From Arthrinium phaeospermum (taxonomy: Eukaryota > Ascomycota > Sordariomycetes > Amphisphaeriales > Apiosporaceae): a DNA stretch of 64,000 nt. A program made the translations under genes and the position numbers. Position 1 is the first letter of the stretch. Each line of letters starts with the position of its first letter. The stretch covers positions 2,914,001 to 2,978,000 of the forward strand of contig QYRS01000006.1 of the NCBI GenBank assembly GCA_006503535.1, given 5' to 3'. This document shows, piece after piece, positions 24,970 to 37,100 of the stretch. A model generated the notes under the pieces. The model worked only from the letters and a program-made list of their open reading frames with translations. It had not been told where the DNA came from and did no database searches.

Positions 24970-27144
24970 AGTCTTACGTTACTATTGCCTTGGGATATCA
25001 CCACACCATCATTCTTTCCTTTTTCCTTCCCAAGCCTGTTCTGAGATGGACCTGGCTTAATTAATGGAAAATGAAGTTCGGAATACGGCATGGTTCGGCA
25101 ATCATCAGCCCCCCCAGTGCGGCTGGGCACACATCCAATGACACACCACCACGGCTCGGCCCGTCAACCATCCGGCCTCTTCACGCGGCCGGCTGATTAA
25201 GGATCCACTGCTCTCCTTGAGCACCGACGAAGAAAACAAAAAAAAAACAAAAAACACAACAAACATTGAAACGACTACGACCAAGACTTATTATTATGTA
25301 TGACGAGATGCTGTTATGATAAGAGGATCGGGATATAGGTCAGGGGAATGAACCATGAAAAAAACGAAAACCAACAAACCAACAAACCATTTCTTACTAG
25401 GGGTTTCTTGCTCTCTTCCCTTTGGTCTCCAACCATCCTCATGCGGAATATCTGAAAAACGAATTCCTGCTTATTGGCGGTCAAGCTTGCTACCAAAAAC
25501 TACTTTCCTTTTCTGGTTGTCTGCTTCATTTTCTCTTTGTTCCTTTTTTATTTGTCTATCTCTCTATTTTGGTCTTTGGTGGGCGGGCGGCTTTCGCAAG
25601 GGAGAAATCCCTTTTCCAACCAAAATCATTTTTTATATCGCATCAGGGTATGCGGTCGGGCATCATTGTTACATCATCATCATCATCAATCGCATTGTAG
25701 ATAGACATGGCGGGAACAAGGAACGGGGAACTGGGCATTATTGTCTTACTGGACGGACGACAGACAACACGGATCAAATCAGTCAGCAAGCAAGCAGCAT
25801 GTACGTGGAAGGCGGAGAGAGGACAAAAGAGAAAAAAACACGGTTGCGAAACCGACAGAAATGGTTGTTGGGGCTGGCTGGCTGCTGCTGCTGCTGATGA
25901 TGTACGACAACGACGACATATGATAATGACGACGAGGGATCAAAAAGGGACGACTGAGGGACGACGATATTCAAAGTCATCCTCATCATCGTGGTCATAG
26001 TATTTATATTGTGTTATTTTTAGTAGCATGGACATGCATCATATAGAAATGATAATGAATTGTATTCTACTTCAGATTTGCATGCACACTAATCCCTGTG
26101 ATCTCTCTCAATCTGGTTTCGAATGCCTCTCCAACGCCTCTCACATACACATACTGAACTCACCAAGCGAGCCAGCTGCATTCTTTCGTCGATGACTAGT
26201 ACAGGTATACAGATACATCATGCGGCCGCGTGACTACGTTCAATTTCAATCCAAATACGTAAGTGACTCCGAGCATGCCTGGACTGGGTTCTTGCTCGGA
26301 GAGATCAGTAATCATCACACGGAGCACTTTTGGGCGCATTCCTCTCGTCTCCACGGGGTGTAGGAGATATAGTAAGTCTCACGTACCTCGAATCTAGAAC
26401 ATCACGGAGATCGGCTAGCCCGACCGGGCCGACCGGCGGATTTTGTGGTCTTTCGGTTACGTGTTGGACGAAGTGCACGAAAGCAAGCAAACAAGTAATG
26501 ATAAGAAAAGTCAGTCGTCTGAGACGGAATTGGTCTTCTGTATTCGATCTTGGTCTCTGAGTACCACACAGTGTTTGTAAGCGGGCTTGCCCAGTTTCTA
26601 GAAGCTCTCACCCCAACCAACCACTCGTTCACTCACTCCCTTCTAACACATACAAACATCCCCTCTCCCTTGGGGACTCCCCTCGTGAGAAGAGCCCCTT
26701 ATTAACATGGCTGTATGTATGCAGTTTGTGCGTTGTCGTAATGCCCATAAAAATCATCCCACGTGTGTTTTTTCTCTCTAAACGCCATCGCCTTCTCGTA
26801 AACCCCATGAACCCATTACCAAGTAACTCCTTTTTACGTAAAAATCCAAAAATTAGCACTCGTGTGCGAATTGCTCTCCATCTCTCTCGGGCTATTGCAA
26901 CCCTCATCCTTCGCGGGGGCAAAATGTCCAAATTCTATGTGCCGGGCCAGAATCGCGTAACGCATCCGCGCGTGATGAGTATCCCCTGGCAAGTAAAAAC
27001 AATGTACAAGAAGCGTAAATGCGACGGCAAAAAAACTTCTGTTTATACATGGGTGTCGTAAATAGTTTTTGCAAAATCATGTCGTGATAGAAGTCGTGGT
27101 CGAAGTTGTCTACTTCTGTCGTCGTCATCGTAGTCGTTAAAGCG
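24970..27144. other. spacer between convergent genes, AT-richer with simple repeats
   Basis: This lies downstream of the Ser/Pro-rich gene and downstream of the DUF3433 gene, so it should include both 3' untranslated regions. It has A-rich and T-rich runs and a CAT microsatellite. I see no gene. Confidence 0.5.
25672..25686. repeat. (CAT)5 trinucleotide repeat
   Basis: This is a short perfect CAT/ATG tract in non-coding sequence. Confidence 0.9.
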
Positions 27145-29839
27145 CTAATCAAGCATTTGGCTGTTGCCCGTATTTACAGGTCTAGAGATGTTATGTGCCA
27201 CGTGAGAGCCCCTCTTCACCATAATCTTGGCTCTCTCCAAAGTGTCCGGATCATGCAGTTTCGGATGCAGTCGCTGGGATGGCGGACTCGTGAACTTGGG
27301 CAAACGCCTGATACCAAACTTCTCCTCGCCGTACCGACCGTCGCCAATCGACCATCTGCTCTGGTCTAGGAGGTCGGCATAAGCGTCCAATTTCCCCTTG
27401 AATGCCCTGCGGTCACGCGGCCACTGGAAAGCGTCGTCGGCCAGGAGTTCGTCGTTGGCGCAGAAGCTGATGATCTCGGCCACACATGTTACAGCGTGGG
27501 GGAGGCCAAATTGTGCCCTCTTGGGGATCAATGAGATCAGTGCCAGCACGTAGAGGACAAGTAGACTGAGCAGGACAGCGTAAGCCGCCATGTTAGGGTA
27601 CATCCGCACTTCGCCCGCAGGGGGCGTCATGGCCATGAATAGGCCGCCAGCGAGTACTGGTATCAAAATGAACAGGTTCGCCAGGAGAGAGATACAGGCC
27701 ACACGCCAGTGCCGGTTCTTGAGTGCCCTCCATGTGGCTTGCAGTGGCAGGCAAGCAGCGTAATCGGCGAGCAAAGACGTATTGGCCCTCGAACCTTCCT
27801 TGCGTGTCAGTTCGCCCCAGGGTGTCAGGATCCGCAACGTGAGGTCGAGCGACTGAAACAGGAGAAACAGTATAAGGCCAATAAGCGACGGGATGAAAGA
27901 GTAGAGGAAGTCTGCCGCTGAGAACGCGCCTGGAATAGGACCGGCTTTGAGGGCGGGGAGGAAGCCTTGGCGGATGTCGGTGCTTGGAATAAAAGAGACG
28001 ACGAAGAGCGCAATTAGGAGGACGGAGCCGGCTACCGCCCACAGTATTATCTGACTTGATCGCAGACACCAAGGCAGGTAGCTATGGCGCAGATCGGGGC
28101 CATATTGGTTCGCTAGGGGTCTGTGAGACATTCCGCTGCGTGAATCCCTCTCATGAACGGAGGCTCCCAGTTGTTCGATGTCGACTTTTTCGTCGTTGGC
28201 CGAGTGTCCAATACCGTGCCACACCCAGTTCGGGGCGTCTGGGGTAGACCAATAACCGAGTCGGTCCCTGTTCCCGTCGAGTCTATCTCTCATCTCGGCC
28301 CTACTCGCGGCTGTCTCGGTGCCATCATATAGTTGCGCAGAGTTGCTCTGCGCCACCAAGTGAATGACATCAGCAATGTTCCTGATATCCCAGCCCGGTC
28401 GCATTCCAGTGCGTCTGTTGCGCCAGAAAACGATGAGGGTAATGGTGGAAATCAGAAGCAACACATATAGTGCCACCAGAACCCAAGCGACACCCTGAAC
28501 AGTCGCCCAAGACCATTTACCATCGACAATGATGACCGTAAACAGGGTGCTCTGCAGCGGAATCGTAAGGTTCACAATCCAGGTGACGATAACCGGTATC
28601 CAAACTTGCCATGTGCTTACGAGCTGGGGCCACAGGAATGATTTGGGGTATAGGGGCAAGAAGCCAACACCTCGACGATACCGCAAATCATCAGATGCCA
28701 TGGCCGAGAAAGGCAAAACTCGGAACACTGCAGTTATGACACATTGCGCGTAGATCAACAAGGCTGCCGCGATGAGCTGAGGCATGATCCGGAAGACGAA
28801 ATATTGCCCACCGGTCATCGAGCCGCTGTAGCCTACCAAGCCGTTATGGCGGTCGCTATAGATGGCACAAAACATGAGTGCTGCAATCATCAATGTGCAC
28901 AGCACTGCCAAGATCGACAGTGATGGGGTCCGGAGGATCCAAGGTTTGAATGTGAGAGGGGGGTGGCCTCTGATATTCCCGGCGTCGACATCCGAGCGAG
29001 CGTGCCAGTGAGGGAGATTCCGAGGAGAACGATGTACGTGCTTTGGGCGGGATTCCGATTTATCTAGCATCTCCTTGCCGTCATTCTGCCACCATCCCGA
29101 TTGGGAACCCCATTGGTATCCTTCATCGCCTCCAGGGCTCGATACTTGTTCTCTGGGCGGAGCGGTTTGCTGTCCGTCTGCGTCTGTTGTAGCAGGTATA
29201 TCAGCGAGGGCTCGTTGGAGCCGTCGGGTTGCGAGCAATTCCTCCGGGTCAACATCTTCGTAGTAGTTGGCATCCTCCGTCTGGGACAGGGACTCATGTT
29301 GCGGAAGAGGGTCGAAGAGTCCGGGGACGGTGTCGGGCATGTATCGCATCATGGGGTTTTCTTCGCCAGCGCCGGAAGATGGTACTCCTGACAGGCCTCG
29401 ACTGTTCCGTTGCCGAGTCAAAGCTTCGATCGCATGTTGAATGTAGGGCGTGTCATCAATGCCTGGAGTAATAGACGCTTTGGTGGCGCGAAGCATGTCG
29501 TCGGTTACCTCATTGGCGAGGGACTGGTATTGAGGCCCAGACATGGCGTTGGGCTTCTGGTGAAAACGGACCAGTTGGCGGGGGGCTACAGGCTCGGGCA
29601 CTTGGTATGTCACCGCCCGTTGCTGGCTAGGAGGATAGTTGCTTCCATACGCCGTACCGACTGGAGGGGGCGGCGACGGTACGAATGGAGCGATGGGAGA
29701 GATTGGTGAGGACGAAGCAGGAAGCTCGAGTCTCTCGTGCGGTTGTGATCGCAGATGCTGAAGCTCCGGAATGGGAAGGTGCAAAACGGTATCCTGAGAT
29801 GAGCTTGTCTTCGTTGGCGTGGCAGCAGACGAGAATGTT
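27145..29839 (-). CDS. DUF3433-domain multi-pass membrane protein, 5' exon uncertain
   Basis: This is a large fungal membrane protein of about 900 residues ending at 27145. The cytosolic N-terminus is Pro/Ser-rich and disordered. Two similar halves follow, each with a hydrophobic segment after WxLRTPxLSIL or PWCLRSSQIILW and a group of further segments. The second half contains DYAACLPLQATWRALKNRHW followed by a hydrophobic helix, which matches the DUF3433 pattern. I count about 10 membrane segments. The C-terminus is basic and soluble. Function is not known for the family; members are usually predicted plasma-membrane or ER proteins. A likely first exon at 29982-29937 (ATG, MANSQGLPSNYVDQN) has a good donor GTACGT, and an acceptor CACAG ends at 29840. 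However, the 97-nt intron leaves the two exons out of phase by one base. The start codon is therefore unresolved. Confidence 0.78.
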
Positions 29840-29936
29840 CTGTGTTTGATTGGATGCTAGTATTTGAAAGTAAGCAGGAATACTTGACTAATGTTGTTAT
29901 GAGTAAGAAAAGGATTTTCCTGCCAGAGAGACGTAC

Positions 29937-29982
29937 GGTTCTGGTCGACATAGTTAGAAGGGAGACCTTGAGAGTTGGCCAT
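29937..29982 (-). other. candidate first exon of the DUF3433 gene
   Basis: An ATG followed by 15 codons and a consensus donor GTACGT lies 97 nt upstream of a plausible acceptor for the main exon. Joining the two gives a frame mismatch of one nucleotide, so either the acceptor is elsewhere or a base is missing from the sequence. Confidence 0.4.
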
Positions 29983-32372
29983 GGTTCTGGAAACCCGGAC
30001 AACACAGCAGAGGGGTCGCTTTGGCGGCCTAACAAACTCCACTTGAATACCACTTGGATGTGTCGAGCCAATAGCTTGAGTTGGTATACTCTAGGTTGCA
30101 GCTGCAGGTCCACGGTATGCATGATTTGTAACCGCAGGAACGAGTTCTGGTTGGGGGGTTTGCCTTTTTGCTGGATCGCGGCCGGGGGGCTGGCAGCAAG
30201 TTCTGGGTATACGAGGTTGGGAATACTTTCCCAACCTCCCGCCCGAGCAAGCCATTGCAACAGCATGAAACCATGGCACGTTTGCAATAACTGAGATTTG
30301 AGATTTGATAAAGGACAGAAATGATAATTAAAGAGACTTGAACTTACTGTGTATTTTCTTTACTTTTTCCAGCTCTTCCGGCTTTTTTCCTACTCTTCCT
30401 CACGATTGTTTACCTCTATCAGGCGTCTGAGACACAAACAACTTTGCGGTGCTGTAAGCTGCAATCGAAGATGGTCGTTTAGAGCTCGAAAGCTTGGAAG
30501 GGAAAAAAAAGTGGGAAAGCTGGGAGAGCTCTTGTGGGCCGATGGGCGGGCGCTTGGGGAGATGGGGGCTGGCCTGGCAACACGATGTGGGGGATGAGCC
30601 TCCTCTAGCCAAGATAGCTTCCAGGTCTTCCAGGGTTCGTGTCTCTCTTTTCTCTCTTCAACCACGCGACTATCAGCTATTAGTTAATGCCTGTCAAACG
30701 TCAAAAGAAAAAGCTTGTTCATTAGCTGATTTAAGCCTGCATGACGAACGACAAGTCGAACTGTACTATATATCCCAGAGACTTTTGATCGTCTGTTTGC
30801 TGTGTTCGAGCAAGAGACTGGTGCCCATGACATCATGGGCCCTCGACGTGCACCAGACTGCAAGCACATATCCCCAGTCTTGGAGGGCCGTATCCATGCA
30901 ACCAGCCGAACCAATTTGATCGATTAGCGACTCGAATGTTGTCTGAATAGACTCAAGGTTTCCTTCGGCCACGCTGGAATCAAGCTGGCTAATCCGATGC
31001 TGTATCTTGATTGGCAGCGTTCGGCCTGCATAGCTGGCACTCGGGCCAGTAGTTGCCTCTAATGGATCTGCAACTTTTTAGAGTGCGTGTCCACTGATCT
31101 GGACGATCTGAACAAGGATGACTTTTCTATGCACATCTTATGGGTCAGTATAGTATCAAAGTATATCAAACCCAAAGTCTAAACCTGCTGTTCTACAAAC
31201 TGAATTGATCAAGTATCTACTTTGCTTATCGAGGCAAACAGCGCTCAAGTTTTCTTTGTATGTCCATCATATATCGTCCTCATGGCCAAAAATCTCCGAG
31301 AGTAGGTTCTTTTCTCTCCTCCGGGTCAGTAACTTGCTTATACTTTCCATGAATGATTGGCATGTCAATCTGTCCAATGGTACTATGTTTAGCGGGATGA
31401 ACATTGCGTCAATGGTGATAGATGTTCTTCTAATGTGTACAATATGGTATGTGAATACCTAGTGTTTATGCCATCAAGGGGACATCATGGCCATCAACTC
31501 TTCATCGTTGGGACCAAGACATTTTACACATTTCAAATTTTGGGAAGGATATGTATCATATAAGTATGGGCAGTTGCTTGTAATATATACTGCTGGCCCT
31601 GTATCGGTAGCGGGCTAGTCGTAAATGTCGATTTACTGGACGATTGCTGAACTCATTGCACAGCTTCGTAGGGAGAATCAGGATGCTGCTGGTGGCCGCG
31701 CCCCTGAAATCGATGCAGCATGACCATGGCCCCAGATACGTGATCGCTTTTGATTTCGCCCGTATTTTGCGGGGGTTATTTTGGAAGATTTGAAGATATA
31801 CAATAAGTAACTCGGCACTGGATTGTTAGCAGTGTCCCTTCGACCAGCACACGCAGGGAATGGCACCCAGCCCATGCTCATCCAGGGAAAACCCTGTGTA
31901 GGGCCATTAGAACTCAATACTAGCAAGAACATATGTCGCGATTGTCGTTACTGCACCAGTCCATTTGCCCATATTGCTCGTAATCTCTATTAACAGCCAG
32001 GACGGTCGTGAAACGACGCGTTGTCCCGCCGTTCTCAAGCATGTAACCCCCCTTCAAATCACTTGTCGCCCTTACTCTCGGCGAAACTGAGGGCGTGATG
32101 GAATGGATAGGCGGCGAGGAACAGGAAACCAAGCCGCTGATCAAGTGGCTGTCGTCGGGCCGTCTGAGACACTGCTGCTGTCGAACCGTAGTCGGTGTCT
32201 CAAACGGCGATGCTCACTTTCCGTATCTGCAAATGGGTTGGCATGCTGCTGCCCTGCCAGGTAATCTGATCGTCGATTTCCACGATGTCGCGTTTCGCGA
32301 TGTTGGACAAGGGAAGGTTGGTGCAGTGGGGGTTAAATTCCACGAGTCGGATATCCGTTCAGGGGTTGTAAG
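29983..32372. other. spacer between divergent genes, AT-rich in its centre
   Basis: No gene recognised. The part from about 31100 to 31650 is visibly richer in A and T than its surroundings and could be a degraded repeat. The right end is the promoter of the secreted repeat-protein gene. Confidence 0.45.
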
Positions 32373-32380
32373 TATATAAG
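32373..32380 (+). promoter_or_regulatory. TATA box of the secreted repeat-protein gene
   Basis: TATATAAG lies 164 bp upstream of the ATG at 32544, a sensible distance for a fungal gene with a 5' untranslated region of about 130 nt. A strong TATA element often marks inducible genes. Confidence 0.6.
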
Positions 32381-32543
32381 TCGGAAGGAGGCAGCATCCC
32401 AGTCAGGAAGATATAGCACTACTCCAGGCAGGCAGATCAGAGCGTGAGAAAACAGCAGTCATCTCAAAGTCATCCAGGCGATAAGTCCTAGTTACCCCAT
32501 TTTTCAACACAGCGGATCTCGGTGTTCGAGCCAAATCATCACG

Positions 32544-34153
32544 ATGCTGAGCAACATCCTACTTGCTGCGGGTCTCGCGCCCGCCATCTTGGCGAAGCCT
32601 ATCCAGTAAGCCCCCCAACCTGCCTTATAATGTAGTTTGTCTACTAACCCATATGTAGGCACCGCCGGCGGATGGACAACCTGACGGAGACTGCAACCTC
32701 GACCGAGCCCGAGCCTGAGTTCACCGCTGTACTCGACATGCCCCAGAAGCGAGCTCGCGGTCCTAAATCCATGTCAACTTCAGTCCCCACCTCTTCGACC
32801 GACGATTTCATCATCTACGGGTCGGATCTTCCCACCCAGTCGGAGTTTTTGAGCGTACCGACCATCACGATGCGTCGGAGCCGCACCCTGACAGTCCCGC
32901 TCTCCGTGGAAACCGACGATGGCCTCGAGCTGCCGACCAAAAAGCGGGCGGTAGGTATCCCCAGCCTGACCAGTGACCTTGTTCTGCCCACTGTCACGGA
33001 TGTTATCCTTCCGTCGGTCACGGTTACTGATAACTTGCCCCTGGAAACCGACGACCTCGACCCAGACCTCCTTTTTATGCATAAGCGTGCTATGGACCTG
33101 CCTTCGGTGACCACCGACGACTTGGACTTGCCCACGGAGACGGATGGTCTCCTGCCTTCTCTTACGCTGACGGATGACATCCCACTTGAGACCGACGATC
33201 TCGACCTCGGCTTGATGAAGAAGCGCTCCATTGTCGTTCCTTCGGTGACGGATGACTTGGACCTGCCTACGATGACAGCTAGCATCTTGCGTTCACTCAC
33301 GCTGTCGGAGGATCTCCCGCTTGAGACCGAAGATCTTGACCTCGATTTCATGAACAAGCGCGCCGCACTCAGCGTCACCGACGACATGCTCCTGCCCACC
33401 GAAACCGACAGCTTTGTCCTGCCTTCTCTTACTGTTTCTGTCACGGACCTGCCGCTGGAGACCGACGACCTCGACCTCCCTCTCGATACCGAGGAGAAGC
33501 GCGACATGATGAGAAACCGTCCCTCGAGCACGTCCAGCAGCCACTCCAAGAGCCACTCCAGCAGTCACTCCAGCAGTCACTCCAGCAGTCACTCCAGCAG
33601 CCGCTCTTTGCCTTCCCCGACCATCTCTCTTCTGGATCTGCCGCAAGAGACCGACGACCTCGACCTCCCCTTCGACACCGAGGAGAAGCGCGACGTGATG
33701 AACCACCGCCCCACGCACTCGCTCAGCCGGTTCCCCGTCGTCGTCCCCAGCGCGACCCACCTCTTCCCCTCCTCTTCGAACATCCTGCCTCTCCCGGTCG
33801 AGACGGCGATCGACCCGGACCTCGACTTCGCCATGCACAAGAACAAGCGCCAGGAGGAGGAAGAAGAGGAGTTCGCCGCCAAGCTGGCCAAGCCCACCAA
33901 GCCGACCCTGTCCTTGCCCACCGCTTCGAAGGTCCCGACGCCATCGGTGTCCGGTGTCGTCCTCCCCAAGCCGTCCGTGACGGAGCCCCCGCAGGTGCAC
34001 GACCACTGCAGCGACTGCGGCACCAAGTGCGCTGCCGCGAAGGACGTGGCCGGGATCCTCAAGTGCGTCCAGGACTGCGTCGCGCATTGCCTCTCTCACC
34101 TGCCGACCCAGACGGGCAGCGTCGTGGTCAACTCGCTGTCCATGTCCAAGTAG
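32544..34153 (+). CDS. secreted Kex2-processed repeat protein (KEP-like precursor)
   Basis: Exons 32544-32605 and 32659-34153 (donor GTAAGC, branch ACTAAC, acceptor TAG) give 518 residues. Residues 1-17 are a signal peptide (MLSNILLAAGLAPAILA). Dibasic sites of Kex2 type occur at residues 51-52, 116-117, 163-164, 209-210, 254-255, 301-302, 364-365 and 417-418, plus an RR at 93-94. Between 116 and 302 they are spaced 45-47 residues apart. Most repeats carry a Pro-Ser-(Leu/Val)-Thr block, then PLETDDLDL, then the cleavage site. The sixth repeat contains a His/Ser-rich insertion (SHSS units). After the last site come a Glu tract, a Pro/Lys/Ser linker and a six-Cys tail (C471, C474, C478, C490, C494, C498). 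Cleavage in the Golgi would release several acidic peptides of about 45 residues. I know of fungal KEP precursors and repellents with this architecture, but the peptide sequences match none I recognise. Confidence 0.85.
33542..33601 (+). repeat. in-frame 12-bp minisatellite, five units (SHSS)
   Basis: The unit CACTCCAGCAGT and close variants repeat five times within the coding sequence of the secreted precursor, encoding His-Ser-Ser-Ser units. The 12-bp period keeps the frame, so unit gain or loss is tolerated. Only one repeat of the protein carries this insertion. Confidence 0.92.
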
Positions 34154-37100
34154 ACACAATAGCAAGCAGCAGCAGCCGTCACCACTCTTTCGCTTGTCAT
34201 CGCATAGCAGCAGAAGCGGCAGCGGCAGCAAGGAGGGGGAAAGGAGGAGGAGAAGGAGAAGAAAAAGGACGTTTCATTGTTGTTCCGAGACCAGTATCTT
34301 GCGGGGTTTCTGCTGGCCGGGGGTATAGGGGGGTATCGAAAGAGGAGATCCGGGCGGCCTGCCGCTTCATCTCGTCTCCTCAGCGGGAATCGCCCCTGCC
34401 AGGGCGGTTTCAGGGTCGCTCACGGTCGCTGTCGTTCACTGACGAGTGCTAGGTATAGGGAATGGGGGGTTTGGAGGGACGGGTTGGTAATGGGGTCACG
34501 ATTATGGTTTACGCGTCCATGTTATGAGAGACGGGAGTTTGGTTCGTTTCATTGATGGCGAGACGCATGATAGAGGTTGATAGATTAGTTTCTTTCCCTC
34601 GAGCTACACACGCCAACAGCTCGAGTTCGCAATCGACACTCGTTTTAGTTCTTGGGCATTCGTCTCTTGATTCGGCTGCTATGGACCTGCTGTTCTACTG
34701 TTGCGATGCTGTTCCTTTCGTGGCTCGTGGGGAACATGGATGCCGGGGCAAATGCCTGCTAGCATCCATGATGCAGCAGTTCTGTCCATGGAAGACTTGC
34801 CCGCCCCGTGAGTCTCCCATGGAAAGGGTCACTCGGGGTGCATACCCGCGACCCGCTCAGAATCACGTAACAGCAGGGACTTATTGGATGATGAACATAA
34901 GTCTAAAAATGAGATGTCACGTAGAACAAAGGCAGGAACACGCTGTAAGGCAAGGTGCGGTGCCTTGCTTGGTTCAGAGCGCATGCAACAAACACACACT
35001 ATTGCCGTTGGTCCACGTTCAGTGTCCACCGCCCATATCCATTCCCAACGCCAGGACCCGTTTGGAGATGCAGGAACGCGCCCTGAACTGCAGATCATCG
35101 AGAGCCAAGACGTTTTGAGTTTACCGCGGCATCACGACACTCAGCCGCCGGTTGGTTGGCGGAGATATCAAAAAAGAAAGCCGTACCCTCGGTGTTGGTC
35201 GCCTCCTTGCAGCTGCTGTACGGACGGATGCGTTGGCACGATTAGAGATGAGAAATGAGAAAGAATATGGGCCAGAACGCGGAGGCGGCCCAACAAAAAG
35301 GGCGATCGGCCTCAAAACGTACAACGCAAGGCACGTGAACAACGATTTTGGTTCCCAACCCCGTTCGAGGTCGGCCGAGCTGAGGTGTTGACAGCGGCGA
35401 CGGCTACCTCTTTTGGGGCCATTGCTATTTTTGAAGCCATAACATGTTGCAGTCCAGATGCATCTGGAATGCTTGAGCTGACGAGAAAGCATGGGTCTCG
35501 AGCCTCGCGGGCGGCTCCAGGCCCCATACTTATCATACATGTGCCAGGTGCCTGACGGTCAGTGGAGTTGGAGCTGAACTGATAGACTCTAGAGGCTCCA
35601 TCCAAACTCGGGGCGGCCAGGGGGCCCAGATTGCCGTCGGTCTTCTTTTTGCGCAAACCTCGGTTTGAATATAGTATGTAGTAGCATGCGGAACTTCCGG
35701 CTTCCAGGGAGTCCATCAATGTATCCAGCCCAGCACGACTTGATCTAGCCGGGGGATTGGAGAATCCAGACAATTTAGACTTGAGGGTTCCAAGATCTGC
35801 GATACGGAGGAAACAGAAAAAAAGCGCCTAATTGAATTTTTCTTCTTCTTCTTTAGTCGTTGGAGCGCTGGAAAACAGGGCCGGTCCCTGCGAGCCTGCT
35901 TGGGCCGAATGCGACGGGCGCGTAGAAAGGAGAATCAGGTCCTTGTTAAGGTGTTGGTTCGGCGCTGTAGATCCTGGTGGGCGGCTTTTTGGGTCTTGCA
36001 GGGTGCTGGGTTACTGCTAAGGACTTTTTCCTACGGTAGTGTGGTGCCATCCGATAATCATCAATCAATTGTTTGTCGCTTCAGTCGCCTAGACATGCCC
36101 ATCTCACTCTCCTAGGTATTGCACATGGAACGAATACGGCCGTTTAGCCCGGAGAGCAGCATGCCATTGCCAACTCACAATGCACATTCTCCATGTTGCT
36201 TATCCAATTCAATATACTTGAGGTAATACTAGCAAACGCTGCTTTTGGGCCCCATCCAAATTAATCTACTCAATGGGTATTCTAGAAGGAAGGGGGAAAA
36301 GAAGCAGAAAAAAAAGCAACATAATTATGCTATTAGTACACTCCGGAGTTAAGGCCAGCTCAGAGAGCTCCGCAAAGGGTTCGGTTTTGGTTTGTTTCAG
36401 TCCTCAGGTAGCATCACGACACAGCCATGCTGCTCGTTCCATACAGGTGCGTCCACTGGAAGCGGGGTCCAGATTGGTTGAAGGGGAATTACCAGGCTCT
36501 GATCCTCCGATACTCCTGTCTTCTGTCAAGCTCCTGTCCCCTTTTTCGGAGCGAGTGCGGAGATGTGTATATTAATTGGACTCCTATTCTGCAAACATAA
36601 TTGCGATGATTGATTATTTAGTGGCCATTGAAACAAAACTCTTGCTGTACAATTGAGAAAAGATATGGAGGCTAGAAACTGGAGTTATGAGCTCATCGTA
36701 TATTACCCTGGCCATTGCAGCCTGAAGCCGGTTGGCGGCCATTTGGCTCCGCACGTCACACGGTGCTTGACAGGTGTAGGCGCGCCGCAAGCCTATCGTC
36801 ATACAGTCTGAAGTCGGGCCCCCAAGCACTGTAACCCTATCAACTAGGGGCGTCGGCGGGCCTTACTGAATACGACGAAGAAAAAGCTTGGAAGTGTCGG
36901 CTAAGCGAGGAAACGCTGCACAAACACTCGTGTCCATGACGAGTTGCTTCTTTTGCGCGTGTGAATCAGGCGATTCACTCGACTGGCTGACTGTTTTGTT
37001 TTGCGACGTTGAACAAACATGTCAGAATCTGTACATTCTGGCTGTCGCAACATCATACTGAGGACCAAAGACTAGCGTCCCCTCCTCCTCTTTGACTTGT

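Noticed and set aside
32544..34153. Dikaritin-type (ustiloxin/phomopsin) RiPP precursor
   Set aside because: The repeats lack the Tyr-containing core expected for dikaritins and no UstYa/DUF3328, tyrosinase or methyltransferase gene is in the window; kept only as a general KEP precursor.
33293..34231. 312-codon open frame on the minus strand
   Set aside because: It is the antisense shadow of the repeat-protein gene; its apparent repeats come from the sense-strand repeats.
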